From Selenomonas sp. (lineage in GTDB: Bacteria; Bacillota_C; Negativicutes; Selenomonadales; Selenomonadaceae): a stretch of DNA of 9,443 bases. The stretch is from positions 1-9,443 of the forward strand of contig NZ_JAILPX010000115.1 of NCBI RefSeq assembly GCF_024699275.1, read 5' to 3'. A model generated the notes under the pieces. It was not told the DNA's origin. It searched no databases and worked only from the letters and a program-made list of their open reading frames with translations. Position 1 is the stretch's first letter. Every line of letters begins with the position of its first letter. Positions 1 through 6,842 of this stretch are shown here, piece by piece. The position numbers and the translations under genes are program-made.

Positions 1-36
1 GTGAGTTTTTTGCTTGAAACAATGGATGAGGACTAG
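1..36 (+). CDS. Possible 3' end of an upstream gene (partial)
   Basis: From the first base, one frame reads eleven codons (VSFLLETMDED) and stops with TAG at 34-36, just upstream of the next start at 40. The tight spacing, and a GAGG ribosome-binding site for the next gene lying inside these last codons, fit the tail of an upstream co-transcribed gene. The fragment is too short to assign a family. A second frame also stays open to about position 40, so the assignment is weak. Confidence 0.3.
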   Translation: MSFLLETMDED

Positions 37-39
37 CTG

Positions 40-837
40 ATGAGTTGTAAATTAACTATTCTTGTAGATAATACCGTTAAAAAAGGGAGCGATTTGACTG
101 CTGAACATGGTCTTGCTATCTTCGTGGAAACACCAGACTCAAGTTTTTTGTTTGATTGTGGCCATACGGGAATAGCTTGGAACAACGCTGAGAAACTCTC
201 TGTGGACTTATCTTCCGTAGATTTTGTCGTTCTTAGCCATTCGCATTACGACCATGCCGCAGGATTTCCTTCTTTGTTGAAATATTGCCATCCCAAAGCC
301 GTATATATCGGCAGGAATTTTTGGCAGGAAAAATTTTCCTTTGACAAGGAAAGCAATCAATATCTTCCCAAGGGGTGCGGATTTACAAAGTCGGACTTAG
401 TGGCATGGGGAGTTGAAGAACATGAATGCAAAGATAGCTTGAAACTTGATGATTACGCACAGCTGTTCACAAATTTTGATAGACATTATTCCTTTGAACA
501 TATTCCCCAAAAATTCGTGTGCGGCAGTGCTAAAGAGTCGGATTGCTTTGATGACGAAATATGCTTGTTGCTCAAAGCAGATGATGGAATTGCCTTAGTA
601 GTGGGCTGTTCCCACCAAGGTATATTGAACATTACCGCTACCGTGAAAAAGCGAACGGGACTTCCAGTTCGGCGCATCATTGGCGGCATTCATCTTAATG
701 GCGAAGGTCAGGAACGCATGGACAGGACGCTGAATGAACTGAAGCGGCTAGATGTCCGTGATTTCAATCTTTGCCACTGTTCTGGTGTAAATGTACCGGG
801 CAGAGTTTCTGTAGGAACTATCATTAAATTAGATTGA
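40..837 (+). CDS. MBL-fold metallo-hydrolase, COG1237 type
   Basis: 265-residue single-domain metallo-beta-lactamase-fold protein, probably cytoplasmic since no signal peptide is visible. The metal-binding signature HSHYDH is at residues 67-72. Further likely ligand regions are GCSH (189-192), GGIH (215-218) and CHCSG (245-249). This arrangement, with an N-terminal LxxLVDN strand, is typical of COG1237, which includes archaeal 7,8-dihydropterin-6-methyl-4-(beta-D-ribofuranosyl)aminobenzene-5'-phosphate synthase and many bacterial members of unknown substrate. The start ATG has a GAGGA ribosome-binding site about 8 bases upstream. A flavodoxin-like gene follows after 13 bases, so the two are probably co-transcribed. 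Base composition is visibly more AT-rich than in the central operon. The fold and metal site are secure; the substrate is not known. Confidence 0.88.
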   Translation: MSCKLTILVDNTVKKGSDLTAEHGLAIFVETPDSSFLFDCGHTGIAWNNAEKLSVDLSSVDFVVLSHSHYDHAAGFPSLLKYCHPKAVYIGRNFWQEKFSFDKESNQYLPKGCGFTKSDLVAWGVEEHECKDSLKLDDYAQLFTNFDRHYSFEHIPQKFVCGSAKESDCFDDEICLLLKADDGIALVVGCSHQGILNITATVKKRTGLPVRRIIGGIHLNGEGQERMDRTLNELKRLDVRDFNLCHCSGVNVPGRVSVGTIIKLD

Positions 838-850
838 GGAGAGGTAGCAA

Positions 851-1336
851 ATGAAAGCAGCAATAGTTTTTGATTCGAGGACACATACGACTGAAAAGGC
901 CGCAACCTTTATAGCCGAGGGGCTGAAATCCGTTGATGATATTGAGGCACAGTGCTTCAATATCGATGAGGCTGATTTTGAGTATATCCAGCAATCCCAG
1001 CTGGTGATTTTTGGTTCGCCAACTTATATGGCTTCTGTTACCGCAAAAATGAAAAGTTGGCTGGAGAGCAATGCTGGCAAGCTGAAACTGGCAGGCAAGC
1101 TCGGTGGCGCATATGCTACGGAGCAGTATATCCATGGAGGAGCTGAAAATGCTATTCAGGAAATACTGACATTCATGATGGTCATGGGGATGATGACGTA
1201 TTCCGGTGGTTCTGCCTGTGGCAAGCCTGTAATTCATCTTGGGCCAGTTGGGATGAGTCAGGACATTGAAAGTTTCAGGGAATTGTTTGTAACCTATGGT
1301 CAGCGGATGGGCGAGCAGTTGCTTAAGATACAATAA
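851..1336 (+). CDS. Flavodoxin-like / NAD(P)H-dependent FMN oxidoreductase family protein
   Basis: 161-residue flavodoxin-fold protein, close to the usual size of a single-domain flavodoxin or short WrbA-like protein. The N-terminal strand AAIVFDS leads into the FMN-phosphate loop SRTHTTEKAA (residues 9-18). The second flavin-contact loop FGSPTYM is at 54-60 and is followed by the family-typical helix ending KSWLE. A GGAYAT...HGG segment (85-97) matches the third flavin loop of WrbA/NQO-like proteins. It probably binds FMN and carries electrons or reduces quinones in the cytosol. The phosphate loop has His where many relatives have Gly (SRTG), a mild oddity. The ribosome-binding site GGAGAGG lies directly after the stop codon of the MBL gene, and a strong terminator follows, so the two genes probably form one unit. 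The redox partner is unknown. Confidence 0.85.
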   Translation: MKAAIVFDSRTHTTEKAATFIAEGLKSVDDIEAQCFNIDEADFEYIQQSQLVIFGSPTYMASVTAKMKSWLESNAGKLKLAGKLGGAYATEQYIHGGAENAIQEILTFMMVMGMMTYSGGSACGKPVIHLGPVGMSQDIESFRELFVTYGQRMGEQLLKIQ

Positions 1337-1387
1337 GAAACTCAGATGGGATAAGGTTTGCAATAGCAATGGCTCATAGGGAAAGTA

Positions 1388-1418
1388 TGGCACGGGCAAA
1401 GTCCCGTGCCAATTTTCT
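1388..1418 (+). terminator. Rho-independent terminator after the flavodoxin-like gene
   Basis: A perfect 9-bp stem TGGCACGGG (1388-1396) pairs with CCCGTGCCA (1403-1411) around a 6-base loop. The sequence AATTTTCTT follows and provides a short U-rich tail. It lies about 50 bases past the stop codon at 1336 and closes the MBL/flavodoxin unit before the next operon. Confidence 0.85.
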
Positions 1419-1447
1419 TATCTTAACTTCTTATTTTATGGTAAAAT
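1418..1447 (+). promoter_or_regulatory. Possible weak sigma-A-type promoter for the carboxypeptidase operon
   Basis: A TAAAAT hexamer (1442-1447) matches the -10 consensus at five of six bases. The best -35 candidate, TTATCT (1418-1423), sits 18 bases upstream but matches at only three positions. The location is sensible, just after the terminator and about 200 bases before the first gene of the operon. This is a tentative call; the -35 overlaps the terminator tail. Confidence 0.25.
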
Positions 1448-1486
1448 GATTGTTATGTGAGTTCATTGGCGTCTCAATTAAGATAA

Positions 1487-1590
1487 GGTGCGGGTTGCAT
1501 TGCGCACCGTAAAACTCGGAACCCAATCGTTACAAGGCTTCATGATACTCGCAAACGATGCAACCCCCTGAGGAATTTTGCAACCCCTCA
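1487..1590 (+). other. Self-complementary stretch in the long leader before the carboxypeptidase gene
   Basis: The 317 bases between the flavodoxin-like gene and the TTG start at 1654 contain no convincing gene. This part can fold in several ways. GGTGCG (1487-1492) pairs with CGCACC (1503-1508). ATCGTT (1526-1531) pairs with AACGAT (1554-1559). TGAGG (1569-1573) pairs with CCTCA (1586-1590). The nine bases GGGTTGCAT (1492-1500), mostly in the first loop, are perfectly complementary to ATGCAACCC (1558-1566), and eight of them also to a second copy, TGCAACCC (1579-1586). Such alternative pairings are typical of regulatory leaders but can also occur by chance. I do not recognise a known riboswitch class. 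Confidence 0.4.
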
Positions 1591-1641
1591 AACGGTAAAA
1601 AACTAGGAAAAATGTGGTTGTATCAAATTTATTCAACTAAT

Positions 1642-1645
1642 GGAG
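1642..1645 (+). promoter_or_regulatory. Ribosome-binding site that selects the TTG start of the carboxypeptidase
   Basis: GGAG at 1642-1645 sits 8 bases before TTG 1654. The upstream in-frame ATGs at 1558 and 1612 have no comparable site; the one at 1612 has only AGGA, three bases away. Starting at 1654 places the basic residues RR and the hydrophobic segment exactly as expected for a signal peptide. Confidence 0.65.
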
Positions 1646-1653
1646 TGTATGAT

Positions 1654-2877
1654 TTGAGACGAGTAATCGCCTATAAAGTGGCCGCAGCTTTTATGCTGGG
1701 GACCGCTGGTTTGATGATAAATCTGCCGACAATTTCTATGGTTTCTGCCGAGGTGCAGGATAAGGTCTATGTGCAGCCGGAGCGTCCGGATATTCCGGGA
1801 CTGGTGGTCAGTCCTGCGGACCCCCTGCAAAAGCTGACAGCCCGTTCCGCCATTGTCATGGATGCGGTGACCGGCCAGATTCTCTATGAACGGGATATCG
1901 ATGCCCGCCGCTATCCTGCCAGTACCACCAAGATGATGACCTTGATCGTGGCTCTAGAGCATGGCAAGCTGGACGACATGGTGACCGTGAGCAAGAAGGC
2001 AGAAGGGGTGGAAGGCTCCACCCTCTGGCTGGTAAAAGGGGATAAGATTCCCTTAGGTGAACTTCTGACCGGTATGATGATGCATTCCGGCAACGATGCC
2101 ACTGTGGCTGTAGCCGAGCATATTGCCGGCTCCGTACCAGCCTTTGTCCGCATGATGAATGAAAAGGCCGCTGAGCTGGGTGCCAACAGCACCCACTTCG
2201 TGAATCCCAACGGTCTGCCCGACGAGGACCACTATACCACCGCCTTTGACCTAGCCCGAATTGCTGCCTATGGCTACAGCCTACCTCATTTTGAGGAAAT
2301 CGTCAGTCAAAAAGAAATCCACTACGATTGGGTCAAAGATCCGTCCAAGAAACTCCGCAATGAGAATCAGATGCTCTGGCTCTATCGCGGAGCTAACGGC
2401 GTCAAGACAGGCTATACGGATGCCGCCGGCCGCTGTCTGGTATCAGCCGCCCGCCGGGATGGCATGCAGCTGATCGCAGTCGTACTGGATAGCTACTACA
2501 TGTGGAACGATTCTATTGCCCTGTTGGATTACGGCTTCCAAAACGCCCATCCCAAGACCTTGGTAAAAAAAGGCGAGGTGGTGACGGAAGTCAATGTGGC
2601 TGATGGACGTCCGGGTAAAGTCGAACTCACAGCCGCTGAATCCCTGGTTGCCGCCGAGAAAAAAGGGACCACCGGCAAAGTGGAAAAGAAGCTGGAAGTT
2701 CCCGAGGAAGTGGCCGCACCTATCAAAAAGGGTGATGTGGTAGGCAAGGTGGTCTGCTACTACGATGGCAAACGGCAAGGTTCCATTCCCCTTGTGGCTG
2801 CTCAGGATGTGGAATATTATTCCTTCTGGGGAAATATACTAAACTGGCTGCGTAATTTCTGGAAAGGACTGTTCTGA
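1654..2877 (+). CDS. D-alanyl-D-alanine carboxypeptidase (PBP5/DacF family, peptidase S11)
   Basis: Exported low-molecular-weight penicillin-binding protein that removes the terminal D-alanine from peptidoglycan stem peptides, limiting cross-linking. From TTG 1654 it is 407 residues long. An N-terminal signal peptide (basic LRR..K, hydrophobic stretch, likely cleavage after VSA at about residue 32) precedes the catalytic domain. The three active-site motifs are all present: STTK (90-93, nucleophile Ser90), SGN (145-147) and KTG (251-253). A PBP5-type C-terminal beta domain spans roughly 300-385, and the last 20 residues form an aromatic amphipathic helix (YYSFW...WLRNFW) likely to anchor the protein to the outer face of the membrane. 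An ATG at 1558 would extend the protein by 32 residues, but this buries the signal peptide. The stop overlaps the rluB start by one base. In B. subtilis the paralogue dacB is followed by spmA-spmB; these genes are absent here. Family is certain, physiological subtype is not. Confidence 0.93.
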   Translation: MRRVIAYKVAAAFMLGTAGLMINLPTISMVSAEVQDKVYVQPERPDIPGLVVSPADPLQKLTARSAIVMDAVTGQILYERDIDARRYPASTTKMMTLIVALEHGKLDDMVTVSKKAEGVEGSTLWLVKGDKIPLGELLTGMMMHSGNDATVAVAEHIAGSVPAFVRMMNEKAAELGANSTHFVNPNGLPDEDHYTTAFDLARIAAYGYSLPHFEEIVSQKEIHYDWVKDPSKKLRNENQMLWLYRGANGVKTGYTDAAGRCLVSAARRDGMQLIAVVLDSYYMWNDSIALLDYGFQNAHPKTLVKKGEVVTEVNVADGRPGKVELTAAESLVAAEKKGTTGKVEKKLEVPEEVAAPIKKGDVVGKVVCYYDGKRQGSIPLVAAQDVEYYSFWGNILNWLRNFWKGLF

Positions 2878-3608
2878 TGGCAGAACGTTTGCAAAAAATA
2901 ATTGCCCAGGCGGGAATTGCGTCCAGGCGGGCAGCGGAAGGATTGATCCTTGCAGGCCGGGTTTCTGTGGATGGCGTGACCATTACAGAATTGGGAGGGA
3001 AATACGACAGCGGCAGCCAACGCATCTGTGTAGATGGCAAGCCATTGACGTTGTCTGAGACAAAGGTCTATTTCCTTCTCAATAAGCCAAAAGGCTATCT
3101 TTCCACAGCCAGGGATGAGCGGGGAAGGCGTACTGTGCTGGATCTATTACCGGAAGTTCGGGAACGGGTTTACCCGCTGGGGCGGCTGGATAACAATACC
3201 GAAGGCCTGCTGCTTATTTCCAATGATGGAACTTTGATGAACGGTTTGCTGCATCCCCGGTATAAGGTCAATAAGACCTATGTGGCCCGCGTGACGCCGG
3301 CGCCATCAGAAAAGGCTTTGGATAAACTGCGTCAGGGCATCAAATTAGAAGACGGCCTGACGGCGCCAGCTGAGGTGCATCTATTGGAAACCGGCGCTGC
3401 GGAAGCAAAGGTGGAAATTACCATCCACGAAGGCCGCAACCGGCAGGTACGCCGTATGTTTGCCGCCATTGGCGCCGATGTGCGAGCCTTGAAGCGGGTT
3501 AAATTTGCCGGACTGACTTTGACGGGGGTAAAACGAGGCAAATACCGCCCCTTAACCGCCGCAGAAGTCAAAGAACTCTATCAGATAGCAGGAATAGGAC
3601 AATCATGA
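2877..3608 (+). CDS. rluB: 23S rRNA pseudouridine synthase, RluB/RsuA family
   Basis: 243-residue pseudouridine synthase of the RsuA/RluB/E/F family, which isomerises a specific uridine in ribosomal RNA. An N-terminal S4 RNA-binding domain (residues 1-60, ERLQKIIAQAGIASRRAAE) is followed by the catalytic domain. The catalytic motif GRLDNNTEGLLLISNDG spans 102-118, with Asp105 as the expected nucleophile. The conserved HEGRNRQVRRMF block is at 184-195. Length is normal for RluB (RsuA itself is slightly shorter). ATG overlaps the carboxypeptidase stop by one base (TGATG), and its own stop overlaps the next start by four bases (ATGA), so translation is probably coupled. The order carboxypeptidase then rluB echoes the B. 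subtilis dacB-spmA-spmB-rluB region. RluB rather than RsuA is inferred from context and sequence style. Confidence 0.92.
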   Translation: MAERLQKIIAQAGIASRRAAEGLILAGRVSVDGVTITELGGKYDSGSQRICVDGKPLTLSETKVYFLLNKPKGYLSTARDERGRRTVLDLLPEVRERVYPLGRLDNNTEGLLLISNDGTLMNGLLHPRYKVNKTYVARVTPAPSEKALDKLRQGIKLEDGLTAPAEVHLLETGAAEAKVEITIHEGRNRQVRRMFAAIGADVRALKRVKFAGLTLTGVKRGKYRPLTAAEVKELYQIAGIGQS

Positions 3609-4846
3609 AAAAAATCATTGTAATCGGTGCCGGACCTGCAGGGATGATGGCTGCCATTAAGGCTGCGGAAAATGGCGCCGAAGTTACGCTTCTCGAGAAA
3701 ATGAAACGCCCCGGCAAAAAGATGATGATTACCGGCAAGGGCCGCTGTAATATCACCAATGCCGCATCTGTGCCGGAAATCATCAAAAATATCCATGGCA
3801 ATGGCAAATTCCTCAACAGCTCCATGCGAGCCTATGATAATGAGGATGTGATTTACTTCTTCGAGTCCCAGGGAGTTCCCACTAAAGTGGAGCGGGGCCA
3901 GCGAGTCTTTCCCGTCAGCGACAAGGCCCAGGATGTGGTGGATGCCATGGTGCACAAGCTCCATGAGCTGGGCGTAAAAATCGAAACGGATAGTCCCGTC
4001 AGCGAGATTCTCGCCCAGGATGGCGCCGTAAAGGCGGTCATGCTGCAAAGCGGTGCCAGTATAAAGGCCGATGCCGTAATCCTCTGTACCGGCGGCGCCT
4101 CCTATCCTGGTACGGGCTCCACGGGAGACGGCTACCGGATAGCGCAAAAGCTGGGGCATACCCTGGTGCCCATTCGGCCATCTTTGGTACCTTTAGAAAC
4201 AGAAGAGGACTGGGTGAAATCCGTGCAGGGACTTTCTCTGCGCAATATCAAGGCCACGCTTTTGGTGGACGGCGAAAGACAAACGGATATGTTCGGGGAA
4301 ATGATGTTCACCCATTTTGGTGTGACCGGCCCCATTATCCTGTCTTTGAGCCGGGCTGTTACGGAGGCTTTGCAGGCAGATTCCTTTGTGGAGTTGGAGC
4401 TGAATTTGAAACCGGCCTTGGCTGAGGATGTATTGGATGCCCGCCTGCAACGGGATTTTACCAAATACCAGCGCAAGCAGCTGGGCAATGCCATGGTGGA
4501 TCTATTACCCCATAAACTCATTGAGCCGGTACTGGATGCAGCCTTTTTGGAAATGGAAAAACCTGTTCACCAGATAACCGCTGAGGAGCGTCACCGTTTA
4601 GGGCAGACGCTGCAGCATCTGCCTTTGACCATCACCAGGGCAAGGCCCATAGCCGAAGCCATTGTGACGGCTGGAGGGATTTCAGTCAAGGAAATCAATC
4701 CCAAAACCATGGAGTCAAAATTGGTCAAGGGACTGTATTTTGCCGGTGAAGTGGTGGATGTGGACGCTTATACCGGCGGCTACAATCTTCAGGCAGCCTT
4801 TTCCATGGGAGCTGCGGCAGGCAACTGGAGCGTGTGGAACGATTAA
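3605..4846 (+). CDS. HI0933/YhiN-family FAD-dependent oxidoreductase (BaiN-like)
   Basis: 413-residue flavoprotein of the HI0933/YhiN family (TIGR00275). The N-terminal dinucleotide-binding motif GAGPAG (8-13) is followed by Glu31, which should bind the FAD ribose. The family block TGKGRCNITN is at 43-52. A second conserved glycine-rich segment, CTGGASYPGTGSTGDG, spans 161-176, and GEMMFTHFGVTGP lies at 231-243. The C-terminal FAD-contact block LYFAGEVVDVDAYTGGYN (377-394) is intact. The protein is expected to be cytosolic. Physiological substrates are poorly known; one Clostridium scindens member, BaiN, acts on bile acid intermediates, but that should not be transferred to this protein. The start overlaps rluB by four bases, and aroA follows after 31 bases, so it is a member of the housekeeping operon. 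The family call is firm, the reaction unknown. Confidence 0.9.
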   Translation: MKKIIVIGAGPAGMMAAIKAAENGAEVTLLEKMKRPGKKMMITGKGRCNITNAASVPEIIKNIHGNGKFLNSSMRAYDNEDVIYFFESQGVPTKVERGQRVFPVSDKAQDVVDAMVHKLHELGVKIETDSPVSEILAQDGAVKAVMLQSGASIKADAVILCTGGASYPGTGSTGDGYRIAQKLGHTLVPIRPSLVPLETEEDWVKSVQGLSLRNIKATLLVDGERQTDMFGEMMFTHFGVTGPIILSLSRAVTEALQADSFVELELNLKPALAEDVLDARLQRDFTKYQRKQLGNAMVDLLPHKLIEPVLDAAFLEMEKPVHQITAEERHRLGQTLQHLPLTITRARPIAEAIVTAGGISVKEINPKTMESKLVKGLYFAGEVVDVDAYTGGYNLQAAFSMGAAAGNWSVWND

Positions 4847-4877
4847 TCTTATATACCGATAAAAAGGGGTTGGCAGA

Positions 4878-6176
4878 ATGGAAAAAATCCAGATAAAAAA
4901 AGCCCGACAGGGTCTGCAAGGCGAAATCGTAATACCCGGAGACAAATCCATTTCTCATCGCAGTGTGATGTTTTCTGCATTGGGAAATACACCGGTAAGG
5001 ATCAAAAACTTCCTGCATGCCCAAGACTGTATGTCTACGGCAGCCTGTATGGAAGCCTTGGGTGCCAAAGTGGAATTTGTCACCGATACGGAACTCATTG
5101 TTACGGGCAATGGCCTTCACGGGTTAAAAGAACCGGCTGCCATCTTAGATGCCGGCAATTCCGGAACCACGCTGCGCCTGCTTATGGGAATTCTGTCTGC
5201 CCAGCCTTTTCTATCGACCTTTACCGGGGATGCCTCCCTGCATAAGCGTCCTATGGGCCGGGTAATCAAGCCCCTTTCCCGAATGGGGGCAAAAATCTAT
5301 GGCCGGGAAAACAATGCCAAGCTGCCCATTACCATAGTTCCTGCCAGCGACCCATTAAAAGGGATGCATTATGACAGCCCTGTGGCCAGCGCCCAGGTAA
5401 AGTCCGCTATCCTGCTGGCGGGTATGTTTGCTGAAGGAGAAACCACGGTTAATGAGCCTTTTGTCTCCCGTGATCATACCGAACAGATGCTGGCTGCCTT
5501 CGGCGTAAAACTCAATCGTCAGGGAACTGCGATTACCATCCAGCCGGTAGAGGAATTTAAGGCGCCTAAGGAAATCGAAGTTCCTGGGGATATCAGCTCT
5601 GCTGCTTATTGGCTGGTGGCAGGCAGTATCGTGCCCGGCAGCAAACTGCTGCTGAAAAATGTGGGCATCAATCCCACCCGTACCGGCATTTTAGATGTTC
5701 TAAACGACATGGGGGCAAAAATCACCCTGCAGAATGAACACCTCAGTGGTGGCGAAGCTGCGGCGGATATGCTGGTGGAATATAGTGAGCTTAAGGGCGT
5801 ATCCTTTGGTGCGGAAATCATGCCCCGGCTGATTGATGAGATTCCCGTTATCGCCGTGGCCGCCCTTTGCGCTAAGGGAGATACCGTGATTACCGGTGCC
5901 GGAGAATTGCGGGTCAAGGAGACGGACCGTCTCATGGCCATTGCCAAGGAATTCAACAAACTGGCTCCTGGTGCTGTGGAAGAACGGGAGGACGGCTTGA
6001 TTATCCATGGCGGCACTGCATTACAGGCGGCAACGGCCTTCTCCTATGATGACCATCGTATTGCCATGTCTCTGGCTATTCTGGGAACGGTAGGCAATGG
6101 TGTGGAAATCGAAAACCCGCAATGCGTCAACATCTCTTACCCTGAATTTTATCAAACCTTGGAGGAAATACAGTAA
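4878..6176 (+). CDS. aroA: 3-phosphoshikimate 1-carboxyvinyltransferase (EPSP synthase)
   Basis: 432-residue EPSP synthase, the sixth step of the shikimate pathway, joining phosphoenolpyruvate and shikimate-3-phosphate; the target of glyphosate. Conserved blocks occur in order: PGDKSISHR (20-28), DAGNSGTTLR (91-100), RPMGR (124-128), SPVASAQVKSA (167-177), RDHTEQML (198-205), IDEIP (319-323), RVKETDR (345-351) and DDHRIAMS (391-398). The motifs GDASLHKRPMGRV, SAQVKSAILLAG and NPTRTG resemble Bacillus and CP4-like class II enzymes more than E. coli AroA. The glycine at residue 97 of the NSGT loop is retained, while the proline found in the E. coli loop (NAGTAMRP) is replaced by leucine. AAGGGG upstream of the ATG serves as the ribosome-binding site. 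The stop overlaps the cmk start by one base (TAATG). No truncation is seen. Confidence 0.97.
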   Translation: MEKIQIKKARQGLQGEIVIPGDKSISHRSVMFSALGNTPVRIKNFLHAQDCMSTAACMEALGAKVEFVTDTELIVTGNGLHGLKEPAAILDAGNSGTTLRLLMGILSAQPFLSTFTGDASLHKRPMGRVIKPLSRMGAKIYGRENNAKLPITIVPASDPLKGMHYDSPVASAQVKSAILLAGMFAEGETTVNEPFVSRDHTEQMLAAFGVKLNRQGTAITIQPVEEFKAPKEIEVPGDISSAAYWLVAGSIVPGSKLLLKNVGINPTRTGILDVLNDMGAKITLQNEHLSGGEAAADMLVEYSELKGVSFGAEIMPRLIDEIPVIAVAALCAKGDTVITGAGELRVKETDRLMAIAKEFNKLAPGAVEEREDGLIIHGGTALQAATAFSYDDHRIAMSLAILGTVGNGVEIENPQCVNISYPEFYQTLEEIQ

Positions 6177-6832
6177 TGAAGAATCTCGTCGTAGCAATTG
6201 ACGGTCCTGCCGGAGCAGGAAAAAGTACGGTTGCTCAATTAGCGGCCAAAAAATTAGGTTATACTTATATCGATACAGGGGCTATGTATCGGGCAGTAGC
6301 TTGGAAAACCCTGCAGCAGCACAAAGAAGTTTCCGATGCACTGATTCTGGATGTAGTCAAGGATATTGATGTGGACCTGCAGTACAAAGATGGCAAGACC
6401 ACTGTAGCTGTGGACGGCACAGATGTGACCGGGCAGATTCGCACCCCCGAAGTCAGCGCCATTGTATCCCAGGTGGCCGCCCTTGGTCCCGTCCGGGAAA
6501 AGATGGTGGATTTGCAGCGCAAGATGGGGGAGCGGGGCAGCGTCCTGATGGATGGCCGCGATATCGCCACCAATGTACTGCCCAACGCCGATGTAAAGAT
6601 TTTCCTCACCGCTTCCATCGAGGAACGGGCCCGCCGCCGCTGGAAAGAACTGCAGGAAAAAGGCTACGAAATCGACATGGAAAAAATGAAAGCCGATATT
6701 GCCGCCCGGGATAAAGCCGATAGTGAACGGGAAATCAGTCCTCTGGTGCAGGCTGAAGATGCCACTTTGCTGGATACCACAGGCCTGTCCATCGATGAAG
6801 TGGTGGGTAAGATTCTCGCCATGTGTCAGTGA
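6176..6832 (+). CDS. cmk: (d)CMP kinase
   Basis: 218-residue cytidylate kinase, the usual length of the monofunctional enzyme, phosphorylating CMP and dCMP with ATP in pyrimidine salvage and CTP/dCTP supply. The P-loop GPAGAGKST spans 10-18. The substrate-binding block IDTGAMYRA is at 32-40. GRDIATNVLP (127-136) and the lid arginines of ERARRRW (150-156) are present, and the C-terminal region has RDKADSER (178-185), typical of bacterial Cmk. Start ATG overlaps the aroA stop by one base, indicating translational coupling, and aroA-cmk adjacency is common in Firmicutes. The acyltransferase gene starts 10 bases after its stop. The enzyme is cytosolic. Confidence 0.97.
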   Translation: MKNLVVAIDGPAGAGKSTVAQLAAKKLGYTYIDTGAMYRAVAWKTLQQHKEVSDALILDVVKDIDVDLQYKDGKTTVAVDGTDVTGQIRTPEVSAIVSQVAALGPVREKMVDLQRKMGERGSVLMDGRDIATNVLPNADVKIFLTASIEERARRRWKELQEKGYEIDMEKMKADIAARDKADSEREISPLVQAEDATLLDTTGLSIDEVVGKILAMCQ

Positions 6833-6834
6833 GG
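6831..6834 (+). promoter_or_regulatory. Ribosome-binding site for the plsC start
   Basis: GAGG at 6831-6834 overlaps the cmk stop codon and lies 8 bases before ATG 6843. This supports 6843 over an in-frame ATG at 6699 that would lie deep inside cmk. Confidence 0.7.
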
Positions 6835-6842
6835 GATGTTCC

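Noticed and set aside
40..1336. Split flavodiiron protein (MBL plus flavodoxin domains)
   Set aside because: Flavodiiron proteins use an HxExDH motif and a different MBL subfamily; here the motif is HSHYDH with COG1237-type downstream blocks.
824..1399. Minus-strand open frame of 191 codons
   Set aside because: It begins inside the terminator hairpin, runs antisense to the flavodoxin-like gene and codes for no recognisable domain.
1389..1590. Known riboswitch or T-box upstream of the carboxypeptidase
   Set aside because: No T-box AGGGTGG element and no core motifs of SAM, c-di-GMP, cobalamin or THF riboswitches that I can recognise; kept only as an unclassified leader.
3581..4159. Minus-strand open frame of 192 codons opposite the flavoprotein gene
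   Set aside because: Antisense to a clear gene, no family resemblance; an effect of codon phase in GC-rich coding DNA.
5606..6016. Minus-strand open frame of 136 codons opposite aroA
   Set aside because: Antisense to conserved AroA blocks; serine/proline-rich low-quality protein.
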